Positions 16,191 through 23,545 of a stretch of DNA of 31,537 bases are shown one piece after another. Every line of letters starts with the position of its first letter. The first letter of the stretch is position 1. Below the pieces are notes generated by a model. That model saw only the letters and a program-made list of their open reading frames with translations. It was not told the DNA's origin and did not search any database. Location: contig DVGM01000035.1 in assembly GCA_018712705.1 (NCBI GenBank), positions 1 to 31,537 on the forward strand. The letters are read 5' to 3'. This DNA comes from Aphodousia faecalis. GTDB taxonomy: Bacteria > Pseudomonadota > Gammaproteobacteria > Burkholderiales > Burkholderiaceae_F. The translations under genes and the position numbers were made by a program.

Positions 16191-16328
16191 CTTATTGAAA
16201 AATTAGTGAATTGACTACTTTATTTAACCGTGCATTTTGCATGTTTTTCCATTCTTATGTTTACTTATTTCTACGGTCGCAATATGTGTCATAATTTCCT
16301 TAATGTCTGATCGCTAAGGAGAAGTGTC
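16191..16328 (+). promoter_or_regulatory. Intergenic region with ribosome site for the amidohydrolase
   Basis: This AT-rich 138-base gap separates the pigment operon from the amidohydrolase gene. A strong Shine-Dalgarno AAGGAGA (16316-16322) precedes the ATG at 16329. CATAAT at 16291-16296 is a possible -10, but no good -35 lies 17 bases upstream. I see no terminator for the operon here. Confidence 0.4.
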
Positions 16329-17609
16329 ATGAATGATCTATCGGCTTATATTCCTGAAATGATTGAAACACGGCGTTATCTACATCGGATCCCGGAAATT
16401 GCCTGGACCGAATTTTTAACGTCGGAATTGGTAATTAAGCGTGTACGAGAATTAGGCTTTAAGACTATTACCGGCAAAGCATTGTTTAACGAAGAATACG
16501 CCTATGGCCGAGAAGATGACGTCATTGAAAAGGCTCAAAAAAGGGCCTTGTCAATGGGTATGGATCCTAAGCTTTTAGAAGAAATGCAAGGCTATACCGG
16601 GTGTATGGCGATTTGGGAGACCGGACGCGATGGTCCTGTAACGGCTTTTCGATTTGACATGGATTGCATTGCCGTTGAAGAAAATCATGACGAAACAAAC
16701 GAAGCTTATGTGGGAGGATTCGATTCAACATTCCCCGGCCTGATGCATGCCTGCGGACATGATGGTCATACAGCCATGGGGCTGGCTTTTGCCCGTTGGA
16801 TTAAAGACCATGCCGATAGTCTCAAAGGAACGATTAAATTGGTTTTTCAGCCCGCCGAAGAAGGAACAAAAGGCGCAAGCGGTATTGCCGAATCCGGTCT
16901 TTTGGATGATGTGGATTACTTTATTGGCGGGCACGTCGGTATGGACCCCAAACTGCACGAATTGGGCATTATTACTAAAGGCTTCCTTTCGACAACCAAG
17001 ATTAACGTTGGCTTTACTGGCAAACCCGCTCACGCCGGCGCTGCCGGTCAAGAAGGACGCAATGCCTTGATGGCCGCCTGCTCAGCCTCTATGCAAATCA
17101 TGGGAATTGCCCGTCATGGTCAAGGAAACACAGCTGTCAATATCGGCACTCTGCATGCCGGCGAAGGACGAAATGTTGTGCCTGTGCATGCAAAGATGGA
17201 GTTAGAAGTACGCGGTGCCAATGACGAAATCTGCAAGTACATGCAAGAGCGTGCCTTAAAAATGATTAAAGGCAGCGCCGAGAGTTACGAAGTCGGATGT
17301 GATATCAAGATTATGGGACGCGCGACCAACGTCGTGTCTGATCCTGAAATGTGTGACCTTATCCGAGAAGTTGCAACAGCAGTGCCGGGAATTAATCGCG
17401 TGTTTGACTACGACACCATCACTTCTAGCGAAGACTGCTCGCTTTTAATCCAAAAGGTACAGTCTCATGGCGGTAAAGCCGTTTTCTTCTATTATGGATG
17501 CAACCACAACGGTCACCACAAATCAGACTTTGAAATCCAAGACACGGAAAGTTTACCGTTAGGATTTGCCGTGTTTGTGGGAGCCCTGAAAAAGACAAAC
17601 GGTCAATAA
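16329..17609 (+). CDS. M20D-family amidohydrolase, AbgA-like
   Basis: This 426-residue metallopeptidase-fold hydrolase has MHACGHDGHTAMG (metal-ligand Cys142, His144), the catalytic QPAEEGTKGA segment, GKPAHAGA in the dimerisation/lid domain and the C-terminal NHNGHHKSDF. The sequence order agrees closely along its length with E. coli AbgA, the p-aminobenzoyl-glutamate hydrolase subunit A, including the insertion after the first helix (NEEYAYGREDDVIEKA). AbgA works with AbgB; no second subunit is encoded nearby, so the substrate may be another N-acyl amino acid or amide. It ends at a strong terminator. Confidence 0.88.
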   Translation: MNDLSAYIPEMIETRRYLHRIPEIAWTEFLTSELVIKRVRELGFKTITGKALFNEEYAYGREDDVIEKAQKRALSMGMDPKLLEEMQGYTGCMAIWETGRDGPVTAFRFDMDCIAVEENHDETNEAYVGGFDSTFPGLMHACGHDGHTAMGLAFARWIKDHADSLKGTIKLVFQPAEEGTKGASGIAESGLLDDVDYFIGGHVGMDPKLHELGIITKGFLSTTKINVGFTGKPAHAGAAGQEGRNALMAACSASMQIMGIARHGQGNTAVNIGTLHAGEGRNVVPVHAKMELEVRGANDEICKYMQERALKMIKGSAESYEVGCDIKIMGRATNVVSDPEMCDLIREVATAVPGINRVFDYDTITSSEDCSLLIQKVQSHGGKAVFFYYGCNHNGHHKSDFEIQDTESLPLGFAVFVGALKKTNGQ

Positions 17610-17618
17610 TGCTGTTAT

Positions 17619-17648
17619 AAACCCGAAGGCTCAACCTTCGGGTTTTAA
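17619..17648 (+). terminator. Rho-independent terminator after the amidohydrolase
   Basis: AACCCGAAGG (17620-17629), loop CTCAA and CCTTCGGGTT (17635-17644) form a near-perfect stem followed by TTTT. It lies 10 bases after the stop. Confidence 0.92.
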
Positions 17649-17668
17649 TTAACGTAGGGAAAAAAAGA

Positions 17669-18052
17669 ATGGACAAGAAAATCCTTTTAGCTGTGAACGG
17701 GACGCTCATGAGAGGCCTAAAACTTAACGGCAACATGATTGAAGCCGGCGCAGAGTTTGTGAAAGAGGCTAAAACGGAAAAACATTATCGTTGCTGGAGT
17801 ATCGAGGATGACCACCCGGCGATGATTAAAACGGTTGAAAACGGCGCTGAGATTGAATTAGAGGTCTGGGCTGTGCCTCCCGAAGGTCTGTCTTCGATTT
17901 TATTAAAAGAACCTGCCGGTCTTTGTATCGGCAAAGTTAAACTCAACGATGGCTCAGAGGTGTTGGCAGTGTTGGGAGAGCCTTGGTCTATTGTTGGACA
18001 AAAAGAAATTACGCAATACGGTGGTTGGCGAAAATACATCGCTGACAAGTAA
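17669..18052 (+). CDS. Stand-alone allophanate hydrolase C-terminal-like protein
   Basis: This 127-residue cytoplasmic protein resembles the C-terminal domain of allophanate hydrolases, which has a gamma-glutamyl-cyclotransferase-like fold. Visible features are VNGTLMRGLKLNGNMIEAGAEF, YRCWSIEDDHPAMI, GAEIELEVWAVPPEGL, GLCIGKVKLNDGSEV and the final EITQYGGWRKYIADK. No amidase domain is attached. In allophanate hydrolase this domain handles N-carboxycarbamate. Small free-standing homologues occur beside amidohydrolases and amidases, but their reaction is not known to me. It lies beyond the terminator of the amidohydrolase but on the same strand, so partial read-through is possible. Confidence 0.78.
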   Translation: MDKKILLAVNGTLMRGLKLNGNMIEAGAEFVKEAKTEKHYRCWSIEDDHPAMIKTVENGAEIELEVWAVPPEGLSSILLKEPAGLCIGKVKLNDGSEVLAVLGEPWSIVGQKEITQYGGWRKYIADK

Positions 18053-18218
18053 TAACTGTTGTCTTATTGTTTGATAAATCCTCCACGGCTTAAAATCGGA
18101 TCCAAGTAAATAAAACTTTTTCGAGCTTCTTGGAAACTATAATCAGGCCTAAAGCATCTTCTCTTGAATAACCAGATCGAAGTAAGCGCTTTACCATTAA
18201 GCTTTTCGTGCCACCAGC
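18053..18218. other. Intergenic, no supported gene
   Basis: No convincing coding sequence. On the minus strand two short overlapping frames look weakly protein-like (KRLLRSGYSREDALG in one, EARKSFIYLDPILSRGGF in another), which could be a decayed gene fragment. I cannot name it. Confidence 0.3.
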
Positions 18219-18257
18219 AAAAAAAGAGCCCACTGCGATGATCAGACCACAGTGGGC
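18219..18257 (-). terminator. Rho-independent terminator, minus strand
   Basis: On the minus strand GCCCACTG (18257-18250), a 14-base loop and CAGTGGGC (18235-18228) form a perfect 8-bp stem followed by TC and seven T. No confident protein gene ends here on that strand, so it most likely terminates the structured RNA just upstream of it. Confidence 0.88.
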
Positions 18258-18501
18258 AGTTAAATTGGAAAGGTAGCTAGGCTCATTGCCTGCGCTTTCC
18301 CCGAACGAAACCGATCTCCCTCAAACGATTCCGTCCGCCCGATGAAACGGATGCGACAAACGCATCCCCCTCGTTTCACCCGGCTCGAGCACCCGTAAGC
18401 GAAGAACCAAGCGCTCGGTGAGCACCAAAACCACAATTCCGTTCTGATCCTCACGCCTTTATTGTCATCCTTTTTCATGACAATGAGAACTAGGACTTTC
18501 C
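18258..18501 (-). ncRNA. Putative structured non-coding RNA with its own terminator
   Basis: This minus-strand element has ends that pair over more than 200 bases: 18496-18501 with 18267-18272 (GGAAAG/CTTTCC), 18490-18493 with 18277-18280 (CTAG), and 18481-18487 with 18282-18288 (CTCATTG/CAATGAG). Inside, 18437-18444 pairs with 18303-18310. Two hairpins follow: 18386-18392 with 18411-18417, and 18349-18355 with 18361-18367 (GGATGCG/CGCATCC, 5-base loop) extended by 18341-18348 with 18373-18380. A terminator follows at once. I do not recognise the family. 6S RNA is the first candidate to test because of the rod-like shape. A 72-residue frame (18478 to 18260) also spans it, but its Cys/Trp/Arg-rich sequence looks like translated RNA. 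Confidence 0.6.
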
Positions 18502-18566
18502 TTACCCCCAAAGAGGCATTAAATCCAATAGATTAAATAACAAACTGATTTTCTAATGAAAGAATA

Positions 18567-19031
18567 TTACCGCCAAGGTATATCTCCGGGGAATAATCGA
18601 TCCACGAGTTCACGAAATTCAACCGAAGCGTCGTCAACCTTATCTAAAAGCGTTGGTTTCCCACTACGTTCGTCCCATTGAACGGTATAGACATTATTGT
18701 GGCGGCCGACTTCAGTTAATTCCAGCTTGGCATAACGAAGGGATGAATGACTCCAGGATGAGCCGTAGACAGCTTCGTAGCGAAGCGTTTGCGGGCAGGA
18801 TAGAAGCGTTTTCGTATCATCGCTTTTGACGCGAATAACTTTTAAACCCTTATCCATCAAGGCTCGTCTCAAAGTCAAAAAAGCTTGAGGACGTACGGAA
18901 GGATTGTCCACTAAGCAAAGATTTTTCTGACCGGCCCCTTGCCAATCGTCAGAGGCGGGTGTTCCCGCACAACCTGAAAGAGTCAGAACTGCAGCGCCCA
19001 TACAGGCTGCGAACAACAAAGACAAACGCAT
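18567..19031 (-). CDS. Small lipoprotein
   Basis: This 154-residue protein has a type II signal peptide (MRLSLLFAACMGAAVLTLSGC, lipobox LSGC, Cys21). The mature part begins with a short linker, then LVDNPSVRPQAFLTLRRALMDKG and a pair of hydrophobic strands (LRYEAVYGSSWSHSSLRYAKLELTEV), which loosely resembles the Sbal_3080-type lipoprotein family. AAGG upstream of the ATG supports the start. It is divergent from the small membrane protein at 19179. No function can be assigned, and it is not a copy of the lipoprotein at 993-1439. Confidence 0.82.
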   Translation of the reverse strand: MRLSLLFAACMGAAVLTLSGCAGTPASDDWQGAGQKNLCLVDNPSVRPQAFLTLRRALMDKGLKVIRVKSDDTKTLLSCPQTLRYEAVYGSSWSHSSLRYAKLELTEVGRHNNVYTVQWDERSGKPTLLDKVDDASVEFRELVDRLFPGDIPWR

Positions 19032-19178
19032 GATGGTTACCTTAAATATTTGCCCTGATTTTACTAGTCATCCGAGAAAAAACAATAGAGTTAGACACTT
19101 AGTCATAAAGCTGTAAGGAATAATTAATCTATCGGTCATACAATGCGAAAATTCGATTGAGAACTGTGTGCAAAAAAG

Positions 19179-19631
19179 ATGTCTGAAAAAAATACCCCTT
19201 CTCCCGCGCCTGCTCTTTGGAACCCAATGTGGGCCATCTTGTTGAGTTTTATTTTCACACCGGTCTTCGGCGGCATCGTCTGCGGGATGAATTGGCGCGC
19301 AATGGGCAAAGAAGAAATGAGTGTGCGCTCATTTAGCTTTATGCGTTCGACGATTTTCATTATGGTTCTCTATATTTTCGCCGAACCGATGCTTCGCGGC
19401 ATCCCCTACACCCAATACGTCCTGCTTGCTCTGATGGTCGGACTGTGGTTGGTTTGGACCTTTATGGACGGGCTTAAGCAATTGCGTTACGTCAACGACA
19501 CATACGGCGAGGATTACGAACATAAATTCTGGGCCAAATGCATCACCTGGGGCGTGGGCGGTTGGGTGGCCTATTATGCATTGGCCATTACTTACGTTAT
19601 CGGTCTGCACCTTTTAGGCACCGCGATTTAG
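19179..19631 (+). CDS. Small four-helix membrane protein, unknown function
   Basis: This 150-residue protein has about four hydrophobic helices (about residues 17-36, 54-72, 79-95 and 122-146) and an N-terminal soluble start MSEKNTPSPAPALWNP. The NPMWAILLSFIFTPVFGGIVCGMNWRAMGK segment, with a Pro-rich opening and NWR after the first helix, occurs in uncharacterised inner-membrane proteins of proteobacteria. No enzymatic motif is visible. It is followed after 14 bases by the Sel1-repeat gene, so the two are probably one operon. The ribosome site is weak. Confidence 0.78.
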   Translation: MSEKNTPSPAPALWNPMWAILLSFIFTPVFGGIVCGMNWRAMGKEEMSVRSFSFMRSTIFIMVLYIFAEPMLRGIPYTQYVLLALMVGLWLVWTFMDGLKQLRYVNDTYGEDYEHKFWAKCITWGVGGWVAYYALAITYVIGLHLLGTAI

Positions 19632-19645
19632 ACTCTGAAAACATC

Positions 19646-20680
19646 ATGGCTACACGAGCGAAAAAAGCCGAAGTAAACCGAAACGCCAGAGCCAATTATG
19701 TGCTCGGGCTTTTGGGCGGCGTTGCGCTCTCCCCGCCTCAAGCTTCCAAAGAAGCCATGCAGTACTACGCTCGCGCTGCCGCTGAAGGCAACCCTGACGC
19801 TCAGTACCAACTCGCCAAATTACTGGTGGAAGGCCAAACGCTCTCAACCAACAACCGTGCGGCCTTAAAGTGGCTCAAAAAAGCCGTTGAAAAAGACCAT
19901 GCGGCCAGTCAACATCTTTTGGGCGTTATGTACTTAAAAGGCCAAGGCGTCACGCGAGATGCCCAGCGCGCATTGGAACTTTTTCGTCAAGCGGCTATTT
20001 CCGGCAACGCAGAAGCCGAATACGACCTCGGCTGCGCCTTAATGGATGGTATTGCCGGCGAAAAAGATGACTACCAGGCTTTACGCTGGTTTAGGCTCGC
20101 AGGAGCCCAGGGGCATGTTAAAAGTCAATACCGAGTGGGCTATGCGCTCGCTCACGGCGCCGGATGCGAAATTGATCTGCAGCAGGCGGCCACATGGCTC
20201 AGAAAAGCGGCGGTAAACGGTGATCCCAAAGGACAGTACGAATTCGGACTGTTATTTATCCATCCGGACTACCCCAAGCGAAACGAAGAGGAAGCCTTTC
20301 GGTGGATCAGACTTTCAGCCATCGCCGGTTTTGCGCCCGCTCAGTACCAGCTTGCGCTTTTTTATCAGGCTGGAGAAGGGACACTTGCCTCTTACGAAGA
20401 AGCCTTCACTTGGGCAAGACGCGCGGCCGCCCAAGGCGAAGAAAAAGCCCTCTTGCTTTTAGCCAGTCTTTACCGTTTTGGTGCCGGCACTGCTGCCAAC
20501 ATCACTGCGGCTTACGCAATTGCCTCTTATCTTTCAGGCACTGAAAACACAAATGCCGCGGCGCTTTTACAAACGCTTGAACCTCAAATTGCAGTCAGTG
20601 ACCGCGCACGGGTTCAAAAAATGCTCTCTTCGACAAAAAGCGCCCTGGAACTTATCGAAAATATCGCCGCTTTAGGCTAA
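19646..20680 (+). CDS. Sel1/TPR-like repeat protein
   Basis: This 344-residue protein is made of about seven Sel1-like repeats of 36 residues. Examples are AMQYYARAAAEGNPDAQYQLAK, ALELFRQAAISGNAEAEYDLG, ALRWFRLAGAQGHVKSQYRVG and EAFTWARRAAAQGEEKALLLLA. It has no signal peptide, so it is cytoplasmic if the ATG at 19646 is the start; the longer frame from 19538 runs back through the membrane-protein gene and is rejected. Sel1 proteins are scaffolds for protein-protein contacts, often in signalling. The preceding membrane protein is the obvious candidate partner. Confidence 0.88.
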   Translation: MATRAKKAEVNRNARANYVLGLLGGVALSPPQASKEAMQYYARAAAEGNPDAQYQLAKLLVEGQTLSTNNRAALKWLKKAVEKDHAASQHLLGVMYLKGQGVTRDAQRALELFRQAAISGNAEAEYDLGCALMDGIAGEKDDYQALRWFRLAGAQGHVKSQYRVGYALAHGAGCEIDLQQAATWLRKAAVNGDPKGQYEFGLLFIHPDYPKRNEEEAFRWIRLSAIAGFAPAQYQLALFYQAGEGTLASYEEAFTWARRAAAQGEEKALLLLASLYRFGAGTAANITAAYAIASYLSGTENTNAAALLQTLEPQIAVSDRARVQKMLSSTKSALELIENIAALG

Positions 20681-20683
20681 ACA

Positions 20684-20715
20684 AAAAGGCAAACTCCCCA
20701 ACGGAGAACTTGCCC
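20684..20715. terminator. Terminator-like hairpin after the Sel1 gene
   Basis: GGCAA(A)CTCC and GGAG(AAC)TTGCC form a 5+4 bp interrupted stem directly after the Sel1 stop. The plus-strand tail is only CTTTAG. On the minus strand the hairpin is followed by TTTTTG, so it may work in both directions, ending the ars transcript as well. Confidence 0.6.
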
Positions 20716-21189
20716 TTTAGTAGAACATGGAAAAATATTGATCTTTTTTAAACCCGAATTTCCTATTTATTAGAATGGGAAATTACTTCTATATCCAACT
20801 GAAGTCTTTTCTTCCCTCGTCTCAGATCAATCACAACTTTGAGCGACCAACTTGTCAGCGCACAATGTGTTCATGTGGCAAAAACGATTGACTACCTAAA
20901 GTGCATCAGTGACAAATTTCTCCATAAGCAAACAAGGATCGATGCGGCGATTGGATTGGGGCTGGGGTAGAAACAATTGACTCTATTGATCTTCGATGAA
21001 CAGACTTTGCAAAAACCGGACACAAAGAAGCAATCCATTCCTTATCGGCTTTAGAAAATGCAATTTGCCGGCGCTGTTTGGCCTATTTCAGACTTCTGCA
21101 GCGCATCAACCAATTACAACTCAAATTCTCAATAGAATCCCATAGAAATACTCCGAAAAGATCACTTAGGGCTTAAGGAAAAATCTGGA
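20716..21189. other. Gene-free stretch of about 470 bases
   Basis: No supported gene. On the plus strand a frame of about 55 codons without a stop (about 20800-20966) and further broken frames up to about 21130 have plausible protein composition (for example VAKTIDYLKCISDKF). No start, ribosome site or family was recognised. A decayed gene is possible. No terminator is seen directly after arsC on the minus strand. Confidence 0.35.
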
Positions 21190-21609
21190 TTAAATCTTTC
21201 CTTGTTGAATTCGTTCTTTAAGAGACAAAATATTGGCCTTAATTTGCTCAATCAAAGCCAATAGCACCTGTTCATCCTTCCCTGTCGGGTCTTCAAGTCC
21301 CCAATCCTCGTGATGACGACATGGAATCATTGGACAGCTCACGTTACATCCCATCGTGACCACAATGTCAACTGATGGAATTTCCGACAAAAGCTTGCTT
21401 CGCTGTGTGCGCGTCATATCAACTCCGTAGAGAGCTCTCACGGCGCGCACAGCATCGGCATTAATTTCAAGTTTTGTTTCGGAGCCGGCCGAGAAGCTTT
21501 CAAACACTTCGCATGCCAAAATCCTTCCCAAAGCTTCGGCAATCTGACTCCGACAGCTATTGTGAACACAAACGAAAGCAACCTTCGGACGTGAAACCCA
21601 CGACCTCAT
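21190..21609 (-). CDS. arsC: Arsenate reductase, low-molecular-weight phosphatase type
   Basis: This 139-residue protein has the phosphatase-type P-loop Cys14-X5-Arg20 (CVHNSCR) and the later TMGCNVSCPMIPCRHHEDWGLEDPTGK segment, with the conserved Asp-Pro and extra Cys residues. The family reduces arsenate to arsenite using thioredoxin or a similar thiol partner in the cytoplasm. Its ATG overlaps the stop of the redox protein gene as ATGA, so the two are coupled and that CxxC protein may be the reductant. It is the last gene of the arsR-permease-redox-arsC set. Confidence 0.93.
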   Translation of the reverse strand: MRSWVSRPKVAFVCVHNSCRSQIAEALGRILACEVFESFSAGSETKLEINADAVRAVRALYGVDMTRTQRSKLLSEIPSVDIVVTMGCNVSCPMIPCRHHEDWGLEDPTGKDEQVLLALIEQIKANILSLKERIQQGKI

Positions 21610-21944
21610 AGGTCGCGAGCCTTGGCAATCAAAGTCTTTGCTTCATCCTTCTGAAGCACCTTGCCATAAGAAACGACTTTGCCGTCGACAACGAGAGCCG
21701 GCGTTGTCATCACACCATAAGCTGCGATATTGACAAAGTCCGTGACGTGCTCAAGCTCCTCATTAATCCCAAGCTCAAGCATCGCGGCTTGTACAGCTTG
21801 CTCCAGTGCTCGACATTTAGCGCAGCCCGTTCCAAGAACCTTGATACCTGCGCCCGATTCTGAAGTCTGCCCTCCAGCAGCCGTTTCGACATTGTGATTG
21901 GCGCTGCTTTTGTCGTCTTTTTTCTTATTAAAGAAGAAAACCAT
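21606..21944 (-). CDS. Small CxxC thioredoxin-like redox protein
   Basis: This 112-residue protein has a charged, low-complexity N-terminal extension (about 32 residues, beginning MVFFFNKKKDDK). A compact thioredoxin_3 domain follows: IKVLGTGCAKCRALE with Cys41 and Cys44, the cis-Pro segment MTTPALVVDGKVV and a C-terminal helix. Such redox-active disulfide proteins are regularly encoded with UPF0718 permeases and ArsR regulators. It may pass electrons to ArsC or bind metalloid. It lies 25 bases after the permease gene and is coupled to arsC. Confidence 0.88.
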   Translation of the reverse strand: MVFFFNKKKDDKSSANHNVETAAGGQTSESGAGIKVLGTGCAKCRALEQAVQAAMLELGINEELEHVTDFVNIAAYGVMTTPALVVDGKVVSYGKVLQKDEAKTLIAKARDL

Positions 21945-21969
21945 AATTCACTCCTACGTAGTCTATCCG

Positions 21970-22971
21970 TCAGATAAACAATGACTGAAAAATATTGAAA
22001 AGGTAACCGGCAGCAATGATACCGAGGGTGCAAACGGCAACAAAGAGACCGAGAAGCCGAGGTTTTACGGCTTTTCTAAGCATTATGAGAGATGGTAATG
22101 ACAATGTTGTCACCGCCATCATGAAAGCGAGCACCGTGCCGAGTTGCGCGCCTTTACCAAGAAGAACCTCGGCAACAGGAATCGTGCCGAAAATATCCGC
22201 GTACATTGGGATTCCAACCAATGTCGCGAGAATGACACCCAAAGGATTGTCGCCACCAAGAGCCGCCTCTACCCATGACTGGGGAATCCAGTTGTGGATG
22301 AAGGCGCCAATACCAACACCAGACAAAATGTACGGAAAGACTTTGACAAAGGTTTCAACTGTCTGTGATTTAGCATAAGAAAGACGCTCCGCAGTGGTCA
22401 GTGTCGGTGAATCAATATCAACGCTCTTTGCAGCAAAAATAAAATCCTCTACGTACTTTTCCATGCGCAACTTTTCAATCAACGTGCCACCGGCTACTGC
22501 AATCACAAGTCCGAAAATCACGTAAGCCAAGGCAACTGTCCCTCCGAAAATGCTCGTCAACAATACAAGACTTCCAAGATCCACCATCGGAGATGAAATT
22601 AAAAAAGAAAACGTTACACCTATGGGCAGACGCGCGCTTGTAAAGCCAATAAAGAGTGGAATGGAAGAACACGAACAAAATGGCGTTACTGTCCCCAAGA
22701 GAGCCGAAACGAAATTTGCACCCAATCCGCGAAAGCGTCCGAGAATTCGCTTGCTTCGCTCAGGGGGAAAGTAGCTTTGTATATAGGAAATCCCGAAAAT
22801 TAATACACAAAGAAGCACTGTGATCTTGAGAACATCGTAGATAAAAAACTGCGCTGTTGAACCCCACAGCGAAGCAATATCAATACCGACTGCAGAGAGT
22901 GCTTCGGCTGTTAAGCGGTTGAGCCAGGCCATGCCAAGCACTTCATTCTGCAAAAAAGATAAAAAAGCCAT
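21970..22971 (-). CDS. UPF0718 (YraQ/ArsP-like) permease
   Basis: This 333-residue inner-membrane protein has about eight to ten helices. The family signature is TPFCSCSSIPLFIGFTSARL followed by GVTFSFLISSPMVD. A second half-repeat (GIPMYADIFGTIPVAEVL, LGTVLAFMMAVTTLSLPSLIML) supports the two-domain layout. Some members (ArsP) export trivalent organoarsenicals; others have unknown cargo. The neighbouring ArsR, CxxC protein and arsenate reductase support arsenic export here. No arsB or acr3 gene is present in the window. Confidence 0.9.
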   Translation of the reverse strand: MAFLSFLQNEVLGMAWLNRLTAEALSAVGIDIASLWGSTAQFFIYDVLKITVLLCVLIFGISYIQSYFPPERSKRILGRFRGLGANFVSALLGTVTPFCSCSSIPLFIGFTSARLPIGVTFSFLISSPMVDLGSLVLLTSIFGGTVALAYVIFGLVIAVAGGTLIEKLRMEKYVEDFIFAAKSVDIDSPTLTTAERLSYAKSQTVETFVKVFPYILSGVGIGAFIHNWIPQSWVEAALGGDNPLGVILATLVGIPMYADIFGTIPVAEVLLGKGAQLGTVLAFMMAVTTLSLPSLIMLRKAVKPRLLGLFVAVCTLGIIAAGYLFNIFQSLFI

Positions 22972-22995
22972 ATCCAGTCTTATATTTTAAATGTC

Positions 22996-23051
22996 TCAAA
23001 TCTACAATTTTTGATATGTTTAGCCAAAAATAAACGACAATCAAAATTTGA
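22996..23051. promoter_or_regulatory. Two TCAAA/TTTGA inverted repeats upstream of the permease gene
   Basis: TCAAA (22996-23000) and TTTGA (23010-23014) form an inverted repeat with a 9-base gap. TCAAAATTTGA (23041-23051) is a palindrome with a 1-base centre. The same half-site occurs in the arsR promoter. They are candidate ArsR operators controlling the permease-redox-arsC genes; the unequal spacing weakens the case. Confidence 0.45.
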
Positions 23052-23089
23052 ACGGCATTCAAAGGTTACGAAAAAGATTCAATGCTTTT

Positions 23090-23389
23090 TCACATATCTC
23101 TATCAGGTGTCGTGATTTTAAGCAGTAGTGACGTTGCCTCTGCACTTCCTACAGCACTCATCCTATAGTGCGTCCACTTGCCTTCCTGGCGGCTCACCAC
23201 AACACCCGAGTCACAAAGAATCTTCATATGGTAAGAGAGTCCGGATTGTGTCAGCTCCAATGCTGCTTGGATTTGGCAGGCGCACTTCTCTCCACTTCGA
23301 AGTTGCTCGAGGATCGCAAGACGCTTGGGATCACAAAAAGCCTTAAAGACTTTTGCCTGGGCCTGTAAATCCTTATCCGACGTCTTCAT
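23090..23389 (-). CDS. arsR: ArsR-family metalloregulator
   Basis: This 99-residue winged-helix repressor begins MKTSDKDLQAQAKVFKAF. It has AFCDPKRLAILEQL, the metal-sensing Cys36-x-Cys38 in KCACQIQ at the recognition-helix region, TQSGLSYHMKILCDSGVV, and a wing with RQEGKWTHYRM. It should repress its own and the neighbouring operon and release DNA on binding As(III) or a similar ion. The longer frame to 23488 runs through the promoter, so I take the ATG at 23389, which has GAGG 6 bases upstream. About 118 bases separate it from the permease gene on the same strand. Confidence 0.92.
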   Translation of the reverse strand: MKTSDKDLQAQAKVFKAFCDPKRLAILEQLRSGEKCACQIQAALELTQSGLSYHMKILCDSGVVVSRQEGKWTHYRMSAVGSAEATSLLLKITTPDRDM

Positions 23390-23401
23390 CACTAACCTCA
23401 T

Positions 23402-23446
23402 ATCAAATAATTTTGATTTATAACTCTCTAAAGCAACTTCTGTCAA
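23402..23446 (-). promoter_or_regulatory. arsR promoter with overlapping operator palindrome
   Basis: On the minus strand, -35 TTGACA (23446-23441) and -10 TATAAA (23422-23417) are spaced by 18 bases. Directly downstream lies the perfect inverted repeat ATCAAA-TAAT-TTTGAT (23402-23417), which covers the transcription start and abuts the GAGG ribosome site. This is the arrangement expected for a self-repressed ArsR gene. Confidence 0.8.
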
Positions 23447-23545
23447 GCCTGGTTTGGGATCATAATTACCTGAGACCGAACGAGGCATCTCTTGATGAGC
23501 GTCTCTATGGCTCTCGCCTGATACTTAGCGAACAAAAAATGAGGG

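Noticed and set aside
18486..18504. RNase P RNA, suggested by AGGAAAGTCC on the minus strand
   Set aside because: The motif resembles a conserved RNase P segment, but the later conserved segments (such as the ACAGAA region) are absent and the element is too short.
18260..18511. Minus-strand ORF of 72-83 residues
   Set aside because: It coincides with the strongly base-paired element, its composition is rich in Cys, Trp and Arg, and no good ribosome site precedes it; kept only as an alternative to the RNA.
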